NCBI GenBank assembly: GCA_902385025.1
Contig: CABMDX010000325.1
Coordinates: forward strand, 1 to 5,233
DNA from: an uncultured archaeon
Lineage (GTDB): Archaea > Halobacteriota > Methanosarcinia > Methanotrichales > Methanotrichaceae
Direction: 5' to 3'
DNA: 5,233 nt
This document shows, in pieces, positions 1 to 4,696 of this stretch. The notes under the pieces were generated by a model. That model saw only the letters and a list, made by a program, of their open reading frames with translations. It did no database searches and was not told where the DNA came from. The position numbers were made by a program, and so were the translations under genes. How positions within the stretch are numbered: the first letter of the stretch is position 1; each line of letters opens with the position of its first letter.

Positions 1-130
1 TCCCGCCTTTGATGTAACTCCTCACCAGTGCATCGACCTGATCTGCACCGAGGCAGGCGCCATACCTCCAGAGATGAGCTATCTGATAATACGAGAGCGT
101 CTGGGCTGGGAGATAGAAGATGAAGGATAA
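1..130 (+). CDS. Ribose-1,5-bisphosphate isomerase / archaeal eIF2B-alpha-like protein, C-terminal end (partial)
   Basis: Only the last 42 codons are in the window, read from base 2 to the TAA at 128-130; the gene begins to the left. The visible residues open with PAFDVTP, the conserved C-terminal signature of the eIF2B-alpha/MtnA/ribose-1,5-bisphosphate isomerase superfamily. They continue with a TEAGAIPPEMSYLIIRERLG stretch, which resembles the archaeal ribose-bisphosphate isomerase branch more than methylthioribose-1-phosphate isomerase (MtnA). In archaea with type III RuBisCO this enzyme converts ribose-1,5-bisphosphate, made from AMP by AMP phosphorylase, to ribulose-1,5-bisphosphate; it is cytosolic. 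The tail after the last helix is short and acidic. The gene converges on a minus-strand gene 24 bases away. Family membership is secure; the choice between isomerase and an aIF2B-type protein is less so, because the active-site part is outside the window. Confidence 0.75.
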   Translation, partial: PAFDVTPHQCIDLICTEAGAIPPEMSYLIIRERLGWEIEDEG

Positions 131-140
131 ATGAAGGCAA

Positions 141-154
141 TGAAAAATTTTTCA
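141..154. terminator. Bidirectional terminator candidate between convergent genes
   Basis: TGAAAAATTTTTCA is a perfect 14-bp palindrome with T5 on each strand. It begins 11 bases after the TAA of the plus-strand gene and lies directly after the TGA (155-157) of the minus-strand gene. A second inverted repeat, CCCGC-AGAGG-GCGGG (161-175), lies inside the last codons of the minus-strand gene. Read on the minus strand, this gives a GC stem followed by T-rich sequence. Archaeal termination depends mainly on T tracts, which fits. No transcript data are available. Confidence 0.5.
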
Positions 155-808
155 TCACGGCCCGCAGAGGGCGGGATGATTGAAGACGCTGTTGATAATG
201 ATCTTCTTTTGAGCGGAGAAGCGCTCATTGGTATTGCTCCAACCGCCCAGCTCTGCCGGATCCGGGAACTCGGCCTTATAAGATCTTTGCGGGTATTCGT
301 CAATAGTTTCGGACTCTGAAGAGTTGGCCGGGCAATTGAGCTCCCGTATTTTGAGCTCCGTTGGAAATCCCTGTGCCTTTGCAGCCTCCTGGTCAAGCCT
401 TTTGCAATCTCCAAGGGCATTGCAAACGAGCAGATGATCCAGACCCCATGTGCCTTCCTCGCTGCCCCTGGGAACGGTCGCCTCCGCACTGCAATTGCCA
501 TCCTTTTCCCGGCCCGATACGGGGTCGGTTGAGTTTATTTGAGCCTTTACCGATTGATTTTTTGAGGGGCTGATGAAAACCGTCTCAAAAGCGGTTATGG
601 GATTATCATCAGCAATATGAATGGCAAGTTTAATGCTTTCTGCAGAGGCGTCTGTAGCCACCTCTTTGGGAGAGAAATCAAAGCTCAAAATCCGCAGCGA
701 TGCGGTGGCATTGCTCGATTGCTGTCCTCCGGCATTCGGCAAGAGAATTGCCGCCAAAAGCATGCTTCCAAGCAGCAGGCCCAAGATCATCGCAGACTTT
801 CTTTTCAT
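155..808 (-). CDS. Secreted Ig-like-domain protein, function unknown
   Basis: This 217-residue protein begins with a signal peptide: MKRK, then a hydrophobic stretch at about residues 6-24, then NAGGQQ, with cleavage likely near residues 27-30. Residues about 36-155 look like an Ig-like beta-sandwich repeat seen in bacterial and archaeal exported proteins. Its elements are FDFSPKEV (43-50), an ADDNP segment (67-70), ISPS (79-82), an RGSEEGTW strand (114-121) and GFPTEL (147-152). The remaining 60 residues are polar and match nothing I recognise. There are five N-X-S/T sequons (N33, N84, N92, N105, N162) and five cysteines (106, 129, 135, 159, 215), in keeping with a folded extracellular protein. 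No transmembrane anchor or sorting signal is seen at the C-terminus, so it may be released or bound non-covalently. An in-frame TAA directly before the ATG fixes this as the most upstream start; no clear Shine-Dalgarno sequence precedes it. Confidence 0.82.
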   Translation of the reverse strand: MKRKSAMILGLLLGSMLLAAILLPNAGGQQSSNATASLRILSFDFSPKEVATDASAESIKLAIHIADDNPITAFETVFISPSKNQSVKAQINSTDPVSGREKDGNCSAEATVPRGSEEGTWGLDHLLVCNALGDCKRLDQEAAKAQGFPTELKIRELNCPANSSESETIDEYPQRSYKAEFPDPAELGGWSNTNERFSAQKKIIINSVFNHPALCGP

Positions 809-867
809 TTATCGGACTGTTATGAATAGTAGTATGAATATGTTTTGGATGATTTATTTGATCTTTT

Positions 868-880
868 CTATAATTTATAG
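868..880 (-). promoter_or_regulatory. TATA-box candidate for the Ig-like protein gene
   Basis: CTATAATTTATAG is a 13-base palindrome 60-72 bases upstream of the start at 808. On the minus strand it reads CTATAAATTATAG, an A/T-rich core of archaeal TATA type. Initiation about 25 bases downstream would leave a leader of roughly 35-45 bases. The whole intergenic region 809-1089 is strongly AT-rich and holds no convincing gene. A second A/T core (TTTATATA, 945-952) could serve as an alternative box further upstream. Confidence 0.4.
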
Positions 881-897
881 TGGAAATGTACACGCAT

Positions 898-926
898 CAC
901 AATATTGTGGATTTTCAGCAATATTG
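898..926. promoter_or_regulatory. Paired CAATATTG palindromes, possible operator
   Basis: CACAATATTGTG (898-909) is a perfect 12-bp palindrome. Its 8-bp core CAATATTG recurs at 919-926, so the two cores start 19 bases apart, close to two helical turns. They lie just upstream of the TATA candidate of the exported-protein gene. Such spacing could suit a dimeric regulator, but the AT-rich background makes chance matches easier. Confidence 0.3.
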
Positions 927-1029
927 TTTAAAATTAATTACTAATTTATATATTTTAACAGAATGCTTGAATAATGATAGCAATACCTCTGAACATCCAA
1001 AATAAGCCATACCCTTGACAGCTCCATAG

Positions 1030-1062
1030 GAAAATAGAAAGAGAGAGCGAAAGAAATCTGTG
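1030..1062 (-). terminator. Pyrimidine-rich terminator candidate after the PGF-CTERM-like gene
   Basis: On the minus strand, downstream of the TAG at 1090-1092, the sequence becomes a run of T-rich pyrimidine tracts (TTTCTTTCGCTCTCTCTTTC then TATTTTCC). Archaeal transcription often stops in such T-rich stretches without a stem. No strong hairpin precedes it, so confidence is low. Confidence 0.3.
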
Positions 1063-1089
1063 TCATTCCTTGGACAGATGCGGGAATCT

Positions 1090-1623
1090 CTAGCTCCACC
1101 TCTTTCGCGACATTGCCAGGAGAGCAAGGACTGCGAGTGCGAATCCTGGAGATGGAGACCCCTGAGGTCCGGATGCGTTCATTTCCTGTGGATTTGCTTC
1201 CTGAGAGGAAGAGACTATGGGGCCTGTGGCCTTCTCATGCTTTGTCCCCACAATCTCAACATAGCCGGTCTTCTTGCCTGAGGGCGCGCTCTTGGCGGCA
1301 ACATCCACCACGAAGGAGTAATTGCCGGGCTGCATATCTCCAGCCTTAACGCTGCAATTGTATTTCGTGACGCCTGCCGGGAAGACATATTTGATCGGTT
1401 TGTCGCATTTTACATCAATTCCCTCGCTCTCATTTTTGAAGACAAGATTGACATAAGCTCCACTGCTGCCGAGGCCCTTTACCAGAATCGTGAAGTTTGC
1501 ATCGCTATTCGGCGGCATGCTTATGGGCGAGATATCTATTACCCTGAACCAGTAGGATCCGCTGGCCTGGCCTGCGATCAGCACCAGGAGCATAAACAGC
1601 AGAATTGGAAAGAGCTTCTTCAT
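1090..1623 (-). CDS. Small surface protein with signal peptide and PGF-CTERM-like sorting signal
   Basis: This 177-residue protein has a classic signal peptide (MKK, hydrophobic 4-18, then GQASGS, cleavage near 20-23). A beta-rich domain follows at about 24-126, with two cysteines (73, 90) that could form a disulfide, and five N-X-S/T sequons (N43, N64, N89, N101, N149). Next comes a Ser/Pro/Gly/Glu-rich linker (about 127-158). It ends with PGF (159-161), a short hydrophobic helix (162-170) and a basic tail (SRKRW). That tripartite end resembles the PGF-CTERM signal which archaeosortase A removes when it attaches surface proteins to a lipid anchor. The protein is therefore probably displayed on the cell surface. 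The middle domain resembles a generic Ig-like or CARDB-like fold, but I cannot name a family. The start has no evident Shine-Dalgarno sequence. The gene stands alone between AT-rich gaps. Confidence 0.82.
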   Translation of the reverse strand: MKKLFPILLFMLLVLIAGQASGSYWFRVIDISPISMPPNSDANFTILVKGLGSSGAYVNLVFKNESEGIDVKCDKPIKYVFPAGVTKYNCSVKAGDMQPGNYSFVVDVAAKSAPSGKKTGYVEIVGTKHEKATGPIVSSSQEANPQEMNASGPQGSPSPGFALAVLALLAMSRKRWS

Positions 1624-1644
1624 GAGTTATTATTTCTGCGGGAT

Positions 1645-1653
1645 ACGATAAAG
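1645..1653 (-). promoter_or_regulatory. Possible TATA element for the PGF-CTERM-like gene
   Basis: On the minus strand the sequence upstream of the start at 1623 contains TCTTTATCGTA, with the TTTATC core beginning about 29 bases before the ATG. A TATA box at that distance would place initiation at or just before the ATG, giving a leaderless or nearly leaderless mRNA. That fits the lack of a ribosome binding site. The match to consensus is only partial. Confidence 0.3.
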
Positions 1654-1708
1654 ACATTTCGGAATCCTGGAATTGGGGGGGAGATTTTATTCACTCCACC
1701 GTTGAAAT

Positions 1709-1745
1709 GAAAAAAGGAGAGAAAAATTTCATTCATCTCTCTTTT
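1709..1745 (-). terminator. Stem-loop plus T6 terminator of the six-repeat protein gene
   Basis: Directly after the stop codon of the repeat-protein gene (TGA at 1745-1747), the minus strand reads AAAAGAGAG, a 15-base A/T-rich spacer, then CTCTCCTTTTTTC. GAGAG pairs with CTCTC, the A run can pair with the T run across one bulged C, and a T6 tract follows. It probably separates this gene from the PGF-CTERM-like gene downstream. Confidence 0.5.
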
Positions 1746-2872
1746 CAAACGGTCAAATACTGCGGCCCGTTCCATCTGAAATCCGGCCCCGAGTCCCGCC
1801 AGAAGAAGGCCAGGCGTCCTCCAACCTGAGCCGCCAGCTCCAGATGGCCCGGCACTCCAAAGTTGCTCTGTATCAGAGATACGCCCTCCACCGCACCCAT
1901 GTTCATGCCGAACATGAAGGGTCCATACCAGTGCAGGTGCTCATCGTCGTTATCGCGCCAGAAGTACGCGAGATCGCCAGAGGCCAGGGGCGTCACGAGC
2001 TCGAAATTGCCTCTATTGCCAAAGCAGCTCTGGATCATCGATGGTGTCCCGGAAACGCCGACTGCAAAGAATTCCGGTCCGTGCCACCTCATCTCCTGGC
2101 CCGGCTCAATCCAAAAGAAGGCCAGGCGGTCTCCAGAGCGCGCCACGAACTCCAGGTTTCCGCTCTCTCCGAAGTTGCTCTGCACCATTGTAACGGCATC
2201 AAATATTCCTGCATCAGTGGCAAAGTCAATGGGACCGCACCAGGGAAGGCCTGCGTCATCGTTATCCCGCCAGAAGTAGGAGAAGCCACCCCTCACAAGC
2301 GGCACTACCAGATCAAAGTTGCCCCTGCATCCCAGATTGCTCCAGATCATAGCAGGATTTCCGGAATAGAGGGGAACAAGAGAGCTTTTTGAGATCTGAT
2401 TTGGCCCAAACCAGGACAGATCGGCTCCAGAATTCTGCCAGAAATGGACCAATCGATGGCCACCGAAGTCGACAGCAACTGCTTCCAGATTTCCATTCTC
2501 CCCAAAGTCGCCCTGAATGAGGGAGACGCCATCAAACCTGCCATTATCGACTCCAAATTTTGTCGGGCCATGCCAGGCGAGCTTTTCATCATCGTTGTCG
2601 CGCCGATAGTGAGCCAGGCCACCGCTAGCAAGGGGGACGACCAGCTCGAAGTCTCCTGCATTTCCAAAGCAGCTTTGCAAGAGAGATGGCTTTCCCAGGA
2701 TTGGCCCCTGATGGGCCATATCCTTTGCGTCTTTTTTCTCCTGAGAATTGCTTTTGCTTTTTCTCGCACTTCTTGCCGTATCGCTCGCCTTATTGGCTCT
2801 GCTTTTATCGGCTTTTGCCAGAAGAGTCGACCCTTTTTTCGTTCTGGATTGCTTTCGAACTTTTTCCTGCAT
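1745..2872 (-). CDS. Six-repeat beta-propeller-like protein with a basic N-terminal tail, function unknown
   Basis: This 375-residue protein has two parts. Residues 1-53 are low-complexity and rich in Lys, Arg and Ser, with no signal peptide. Residues 60-375 form six tandem repeats of about 49-58 residues (60-111, 112-169, 170-222, 223-273, 274-326, 327-375). Each carries an IQS-FG--GN(F/L)E strand, a strand like GGLAYFWRD, and a closing W-GP motif. Odd repeats (FELVVPLASGG, FWRDNDDE) and even repeats (GVSLIQSNFGE, LAFFWRD) alternate, so it arose as three copies of a two-repeat unit. The pattern resembles beta-propeller lectin-like proteins, but I cannot assign a ligand. Residues 54-57 (HQGP) look like an orphan W-GP strand that might close the ring. 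An in-frame TAA directly precedes ATG 2872. Met52 (start at 2719) is an alternative start that would remove the basic tail; the promoter position favours the longer form. No export signal is visible, so a cytoplasmic location is the default reading. Confidence 0.85.
   Translation of the reverse strand: MQEKVRKQSRTKKGSTLLAKADKSRANKASDTARSARKSKSNSQEKKDAKDMAHQGPILGKPSLLQSCFGNAGDFELVVPLASGGLAHYRRDNDDEKLAWHGPTKFGVDNGRFDGVSLIQGDFGENGNLEAVAVDFGGHRLVHFWQNSGADLSWFGPNQISKSSLVPLYSGNPAMIWSNLGCRGNFDLVVPLVRGGFSYFWRDNDDAGLPWCGPIDFATDAGIFDAVTMVQSNFGESGNLEFVARSGDRLAFFWIEPGQEMRWHGPEFFAVGVSGTPSMIQSCFGNRGNFELVTPLASGDLAYFWRDNDDEHLHWYGPFMFGMNMGAVEGVSLIQSNFGVPGHLELAAQVGGRLAFFWRDSGPDFRWNGPQYLTV
1748..2695 (-). repeat. 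Internal repeat array of the propeller-like gene (3 x two-repeat unit)
   Basis: Repeat starts on the minus strand are near 2695, 2539, 2365, 2206, 2053 and 1894. Protein similarity is highest between repeats 1, 3 and 5 and between 2, 4 and 6, so the two-repeat unit of about 310-330 bases is the unit of duplication. Repeats 1 and 5 share CFGN and PLASG and are also visibly alike in DNA. The array ends exactly at the end of a repeat, just before the stop codon. Confidence 0.75.
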
Positions 2873-2928
2873 TTAGAAGCGCCCCACATCAGGGTTTACT
2901 GGTTTAAAACGGCGTTATCGCTTTGTTG

Positions 2929-2936
2929 AATATAAA
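2929..2936 (-). promoter_or_regulatory. TATA box candidate for the propeller-like gene
   Basis: The minus strand reads TTTATATT, a close match to the archaeal box, preceded by GCATG. It lies 57-64 bases upstream of the start at 2872. Initiation about 25 bases downstream would leave a leader of about 30-35 bases. No good Shine-Dalgarno sequence is seen before the ATG; only a GGGG run about 10-14 bases upstream is present. Confidence 0.5.
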
Positions 2937-3024
2937 CATGCTTTAATACTATTTGAAGATTAGCACACAGCATATTTTCAATGTCTCTCCCAAGGGGCAG
3001 AGGGAAAAATGCCTGCAATGCCCC

Positions 3025-3046
3025 GGCAAAAAAGGACTGATTTTTC
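3025..3046 (-). terminator. T-tract terminator candidate after the CMD-family gene
   Basis: Downstream of the TAG at 3058-3060 the minus strand carries GAAAAATCAGTCCTTTTTTGCC, with a T6 run about 30 bases after the stop. No strong stem is present. It probably ends the sudB-CMD transcript. Confidence 0.4.
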
Positions 3047-3057
3047 GCGTTTGATGC

Positions 3058-3381
3058 CTATTTTTCCATCAGTTCATTCAATATCTTCATGGACTTGGTA
3101 AACGGAGGCATCCCAGATGTCAAGAGCACAACCCTCAGCACATCAACGATCTCGTCCTTGGAGACGCCGAATTCCTTAATGGCACTCATCATCTGCTTTC
3201 TTATCGCCCTATCATCGGACGCAGAGGCATTTATTCCCAGGGCGATGAGCTTCTGGGTCTTGTAATCAATGACCTTTCCAGTGTATGCGGCCTCGTTTAG
3301 GCCTACTATGGCTTTGTAAAGATCAGGATAGTCTTTCTTTACCATGGCCATTCCTTCACCGAAGAAGATTTCCTCTTTCAT
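3058..3381 (-). CDS. Carboxymuconolactone decarboxylase (CMD/AhpD-like) family protein lacking cysteines
   Basis: This 107-residue protein is the usual size for a single CMD domain. It is all-helical by appearance: KDYPDLYKAIVGLNEAAYTG (17-36), then LD-type DYKTQKLIALGI (39-50), a central helix (57-71), GVSKDEIVDVLRVVLLTSGMPPF (72-94) and a final helix. Active family members carry C-x-x-C-x-x-x-H in the segment after LIAL. Here that segment reads NASASDDRAIRKQM, and the whole protein contains neither cysteine nor histidine, so AhpD-type disulfide chemistry is not possible. Its role is unknown. AGGAG (3389-3393) lies 7 bases upstream of the ATG and supports this start over Met11 or Met13. The gene begins 76 bases after sudB on the same strand and is probably co-transcribed with it. 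Confidence 0.85.
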   Translation of the reverse strand: MKEEIFFGEGMAMVKKDYPDLYKAIVGLNEAAYTGKVIDYKTQKLIALGINASASDDRAIRKQMMSAIKEFGVSKDEIVDVLRVVLLTSGMPPFTKSMKILNELMEK

Positions 3382-3388
3382 AACATAT

Positions 3389-3393
3389 CTCCT
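3389..3393 (-). promoter_or_regulatory. Shine-Dalgarno site of the CMD-family gene
   Basis: The minus strand reads AGGAG, then 7 bases, then ATG at 3381. This fixes the start at 3381. It also shows that Shine-Dalgarno-led initiation is used here, in contrast to the surface-protein genes to the left, which lack a clear site. Confidence 0.7.
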
Positions 3394-3457
3394 ATACTGG
3401 AATATTGCTCTGAAGAGTTATAGATTTCTCTTTGATCTTCTCGAAAAAAGGCAGAAA

Positions 3458-4354
3458 TCAGGTGGTGCAGGTGCTCGCTTTTTTCAGGCCATGATCCCTG
3501 AGCGAGGCATCCTGCAGCCTGCATTTGTGAATCTGTATGCCGTGCGCCTCAATACTTCGCTGCTCCTCTTGCCGGTATGTCCTCAGTCGGCTTATCAACT
3601 GATCAAAATCCACCTTATGGCCGTCAAATTCCGGGCCATCCACGCAGGCAAACCTGACAGCGCCGTCCACCACTACCCGGCAGCTTCCGCACATGCCTGT
3701 GCCGTCGATCATTATCGGATTCAAGCTGACCAGTGTTTTGATGGCCAGGGCACGGGTTATGCTACAGATCCCCTTCATCATGGGCACTGGACCGATAGCA
3801 ATGACCATTCCGATCTTCTCTGTTTCCATGAGCTCATCGAGCAGCTCCGTCACCAACCCCTGGCGTCCATAGGATCCGTCATCTGTGCATACGAGCAATT
3901 CGTCTGAGACCATTCTCATCTCGTTCTCAAGAATCAACAGATCTCTGGTTCGAGCCCCAATGATGCAGATCACTTTGCTCCCCAGCTCTTTTAGCTTTCT
4001 TGCCATTGGAAAGAGGACAGCAATTCCAGTTCCGCCGCCTATGCAGACCGCCGTGCCCACATTTTCGAGGTGTGTGGGCTGCCCCAGTGGGCCGACTACA
4101 TTCTGGTAAGAGTCGCCCTCTGCAAGGTCCCTAAATAGGGCTGTGGATCTGCCAGCCACAGAATAGATCACTGTAATTGTCCCTTTAACGGGATCGAAAT
4201 CTGCCATAGTGAGAGGAATGCGCTCACCAGTCTCATCTGCTCTCATGATCACAAATTGCCCGGGCTGAGCCTTTCTGGCAATGCCTGGAGCCGACACTTC
4301 ATTGAGGATTATGGCGCCATCCGCCATCTCTTTTCGTTTGACTATCTCAAACAT
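3458..4354 (-). CDS. sudB: SudB/NfnA-type FAD and [2Fe-2S] oxidoreductase subunit
   Basis: This 298-residue protein belongs to the ferredoxin-NADP reductase-like subunits called SudB (sulfide dehydrogenase beta) or NfnA. Residues about 1-97 form the FAD barrel, with PGQFV (31-35) and RIPLTMAD (45-52). Residues about 100-210 form the pyridine-nucleotide-binding domain, with GGGTG (106-110), GARTRD (133-138), TDDGSYG (157-163) and AIGPVPMMK (186-194). The cluster region holds D217, C222, C225 and C237 in DGTGMCGSC and FACVDGPEFDGH. One Asp and three Cys is the known [2Fe-2S] ligand set of SudB/NfnA and differs from the four-Cys PyrK pattern. Such subunits work with SudA/NfnB in cytosolic NAD(P)H:ferredoxin or sulfide/polysulfide reactions, but no partner gene is adjacent. 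The last ~28 residues, with two extra Cys (278, 296), run past the usual family end. GAGG (4362-4365) lies 7 bases before the ATG. The CMD gene follows. Confidence 0.9.
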   Translation of the reverse strand: MFEIVKRKEMADGAIILNEVSAPGIARKAQPGQFVIMRADETGERIPLTMADFDPVKGTITVIYSVAGRSTALFRDLAEGDSYQNVVGPLGQPTHLENVGTAVCIGGGTGIAVLFPMARKLKELGSKVICIIGARTRDLLILENEMRMVSDELLVCTDDGSYGRQGLVTELLDELMETEKIGMVIAIGPVPMMKGICSITRALAIKTLVSLNPIMIDGTGMCGSCRVVVDGAVRFACVDGPEFDGHKVDFDQLISRLRTYRQEEQRSIEAHGIQIHKCRLQDASLRDHGLKKASTCTT

Positions 4355-4356
4355 TT

Positions 4357-4425
4357 TCAGGCCTCATGCATTTCTTCCAGTCCGTAGAGCGAGCCATAGG
4401 CATCTTTTCCTGGCATCTCTCCCAA
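4357..4425 (-). CDS. Possible short leader ORF just upstream of sudB
   Basis: A minus-strand frame ends with TGA at 4357-4359, two bases before the sudB ATG. It can start at ATG 4416 (19 residues) or at TTG 4425 (22 residues). The TTG is preceded by AGGAAGG (4431-4437) at 5 bases spacing. The 19-residue product would read MPGKDAYGSLYGLEEMHEA, soluble and acidic, with no family resemblance. The frame is open further upstream to about 4531 but has no ATG there. Its tight junction with sudB would allow translational coupling. It could equally be a chance open frame; conservation in relatives would decide. Confidence 0.25.
   Translation of the reverse strand: MGEMPGKDAYGSLYGLEEMHEA
4362..4365 (-). 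promoter_or_regulatory. Shine-Dalgarno site of sudB
   Basis: The minus strand reads GAGG, then seven bases, then the sudB ATG at 4354. This supports the chosen start, which is also where SudB/NfnA proteins normally begin. The site lies inside the last codons of the possible leader ORF. Confidence 0.6.
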
Positions 4426-4444
4426 ACATTCCTTCCTATTCGGG

Positions 4445-4469
4445 GATATGCAGCGATCCCTGGCATATC
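4445..4469 (-). promoter_or_regulatory. Stem-loop or palindromic operator in the sudB upstream region
   Basis: GATATG (4445-4450) pairs with CATATC (4464-4469), and CAG (4451-4453) pairs with CTG (4460-4462). Together they make a 9-bp stem with one bulged G and a 6-base loop. It lies about 90-115 bases upstream of the sudB start. It could fold in the mRNA leader or act as a DNA operator; the sequence alone does not separate these. Confidence 0.35.
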
Positions 4470-4485
4470 TGCTATTTGATTCCGA

Positions 4486-4547
4486 GATACTTTTAGCTAT
4501 TTGAGATAAATGAAGAGGAAATATGCAGCGAACTTAATCTTTCTCAA
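4486..4547 (-). repeat. Direct repeat element, left copy (promoter-like for sudB)
   Basis: This 62-base element is alignable by eye with 4715-4780 at roughly three-quarters identity and four gapped positions. Shared blocks on the minus strand are TTGAGAA, a CATAT core, CCTC, TATCTCAAAT, GCTAAA and GTATC. TTTGAGA (4500-4506) and TCTCAAA (4542-4548) form a 7-bp inverted repeat 35 bases apart. The A/T-rich GCTAAA block lies about 130 bases before sudB and could be its core promoter. Confidence 0.55.
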
Positions 4548-4597
4548 AATAATATAATGAATAATAGCGCAAAAAAGCCTTCAACGAACAGCACAGA

Positions 4598-4649
4598 GCC
4601 TCGTTTTTGGGATAAAGGCGGCACGGGCGGCCCGGCCGTCTTTTGAGGC
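4598..4649. other. GC-rich foldable block in AT-rich intergenic DNA
   Basis: GCCTC (4598-4602) and GAGGC (4645-4649) form an outer stem. Inside, ACGG (4623-4626) pairs with CCGT (4636-4639), with further C-G pairing toward a short loop in GGGCGGCCCGGCC. On the plus strand CTTTTG follows the inner hairpin. The sharp GC peak within AT-rich DNA suggests selected structure rather than background composition. Confidence 0.4.
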
Positions 4650-4666
4650 AGTTTCTATTAGTAAGT

Positions 4667-4696
4667 TCAATTAAGCATATATGTTAACTCACCTCC
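4667..4696 (-). promoter_or_regulatory. Perfect Shine-Dalgarno sequence leading to a three-codon frame
   Basis: The minus strand reads GGAGGTGA (4689-4696), fully complementary to the conserved 16S rRNA 3' end. Ten bases later comes ATG (4676-4678), then CTT AAT TGA, encoding only Met-Leu-Asn. It may be a minimal ORF, a trapped ribosome site, or the start of a decayed gene. Confidence 0.45.

Noticed and set aside
131..319. Plus-strand frame of 62 codons starting right after the isomerase stop codon
   Set aside because: It lies antisense to the C-terminal part of the secreted Ig-like protein, has no family resemblance, and its first codons are taken up by the terminator palindrome.
79..501. 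Minus-strand frame of 140 codons
   Set aside because: It overlaps the Ig-like gene in another frame and the isomerase end on the opposite strand; its composition is Arg/Ser-rich, as expected of a shadow frame.
621..944. Plus-strand frame of 107 codons with a hydrophobic end
   Set aside because: Half is antisense to the signal-peptide region of the secreted protein and the rest is AT-rich intergenic DNA that gives hydrophobic residues by composition.
915..1127. Minus-strand frame of 70 codons in the 809-1089 gap
   Set aside because: It overlaps the end of the PGF-CTERM-like gene in another frame, has no ribosome site, and reads through the pyrimidine-rich terminator and AT-rich promoter region.
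1844..2392. Long plus-strand frame (182 codons) and a second one at 1863-2279
   Set aside because: Both are antisense to the propeller repeats; their repeated look is the mirror of the real repeats on the minus strand.
1748..2695. Repeats considered as a CRISPR array or tandem DNA satellite
   Set aside because: The periodicity is about 150-170 bases, diverged in DNA but conserved in protein, so it is a coding repeat.
2347..2889. Minus-strand frame of 180 codons beginning MWGASKC
   Set aside because: It overlaps the propeller gene in another frame; the true frame has clear periodic protein repeats and this one has none.
3344..3907. Plus-strand frame of 187 codons
   Set aside because: It is antisense to sudB, whose cofactor motifs are unmistakable on the minus strand.
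3458..4354. Assignment as PyrK (dihydroorotate dehydrogenase electron-transfer subunit)
   Set aside because: PyrK has a four-cysteine cluster motif; this protein has the Asp-plus-three-Cys arrangement and the CVDGPEFDGH block of SudB/NfnA, and no pyrD is adjacent.
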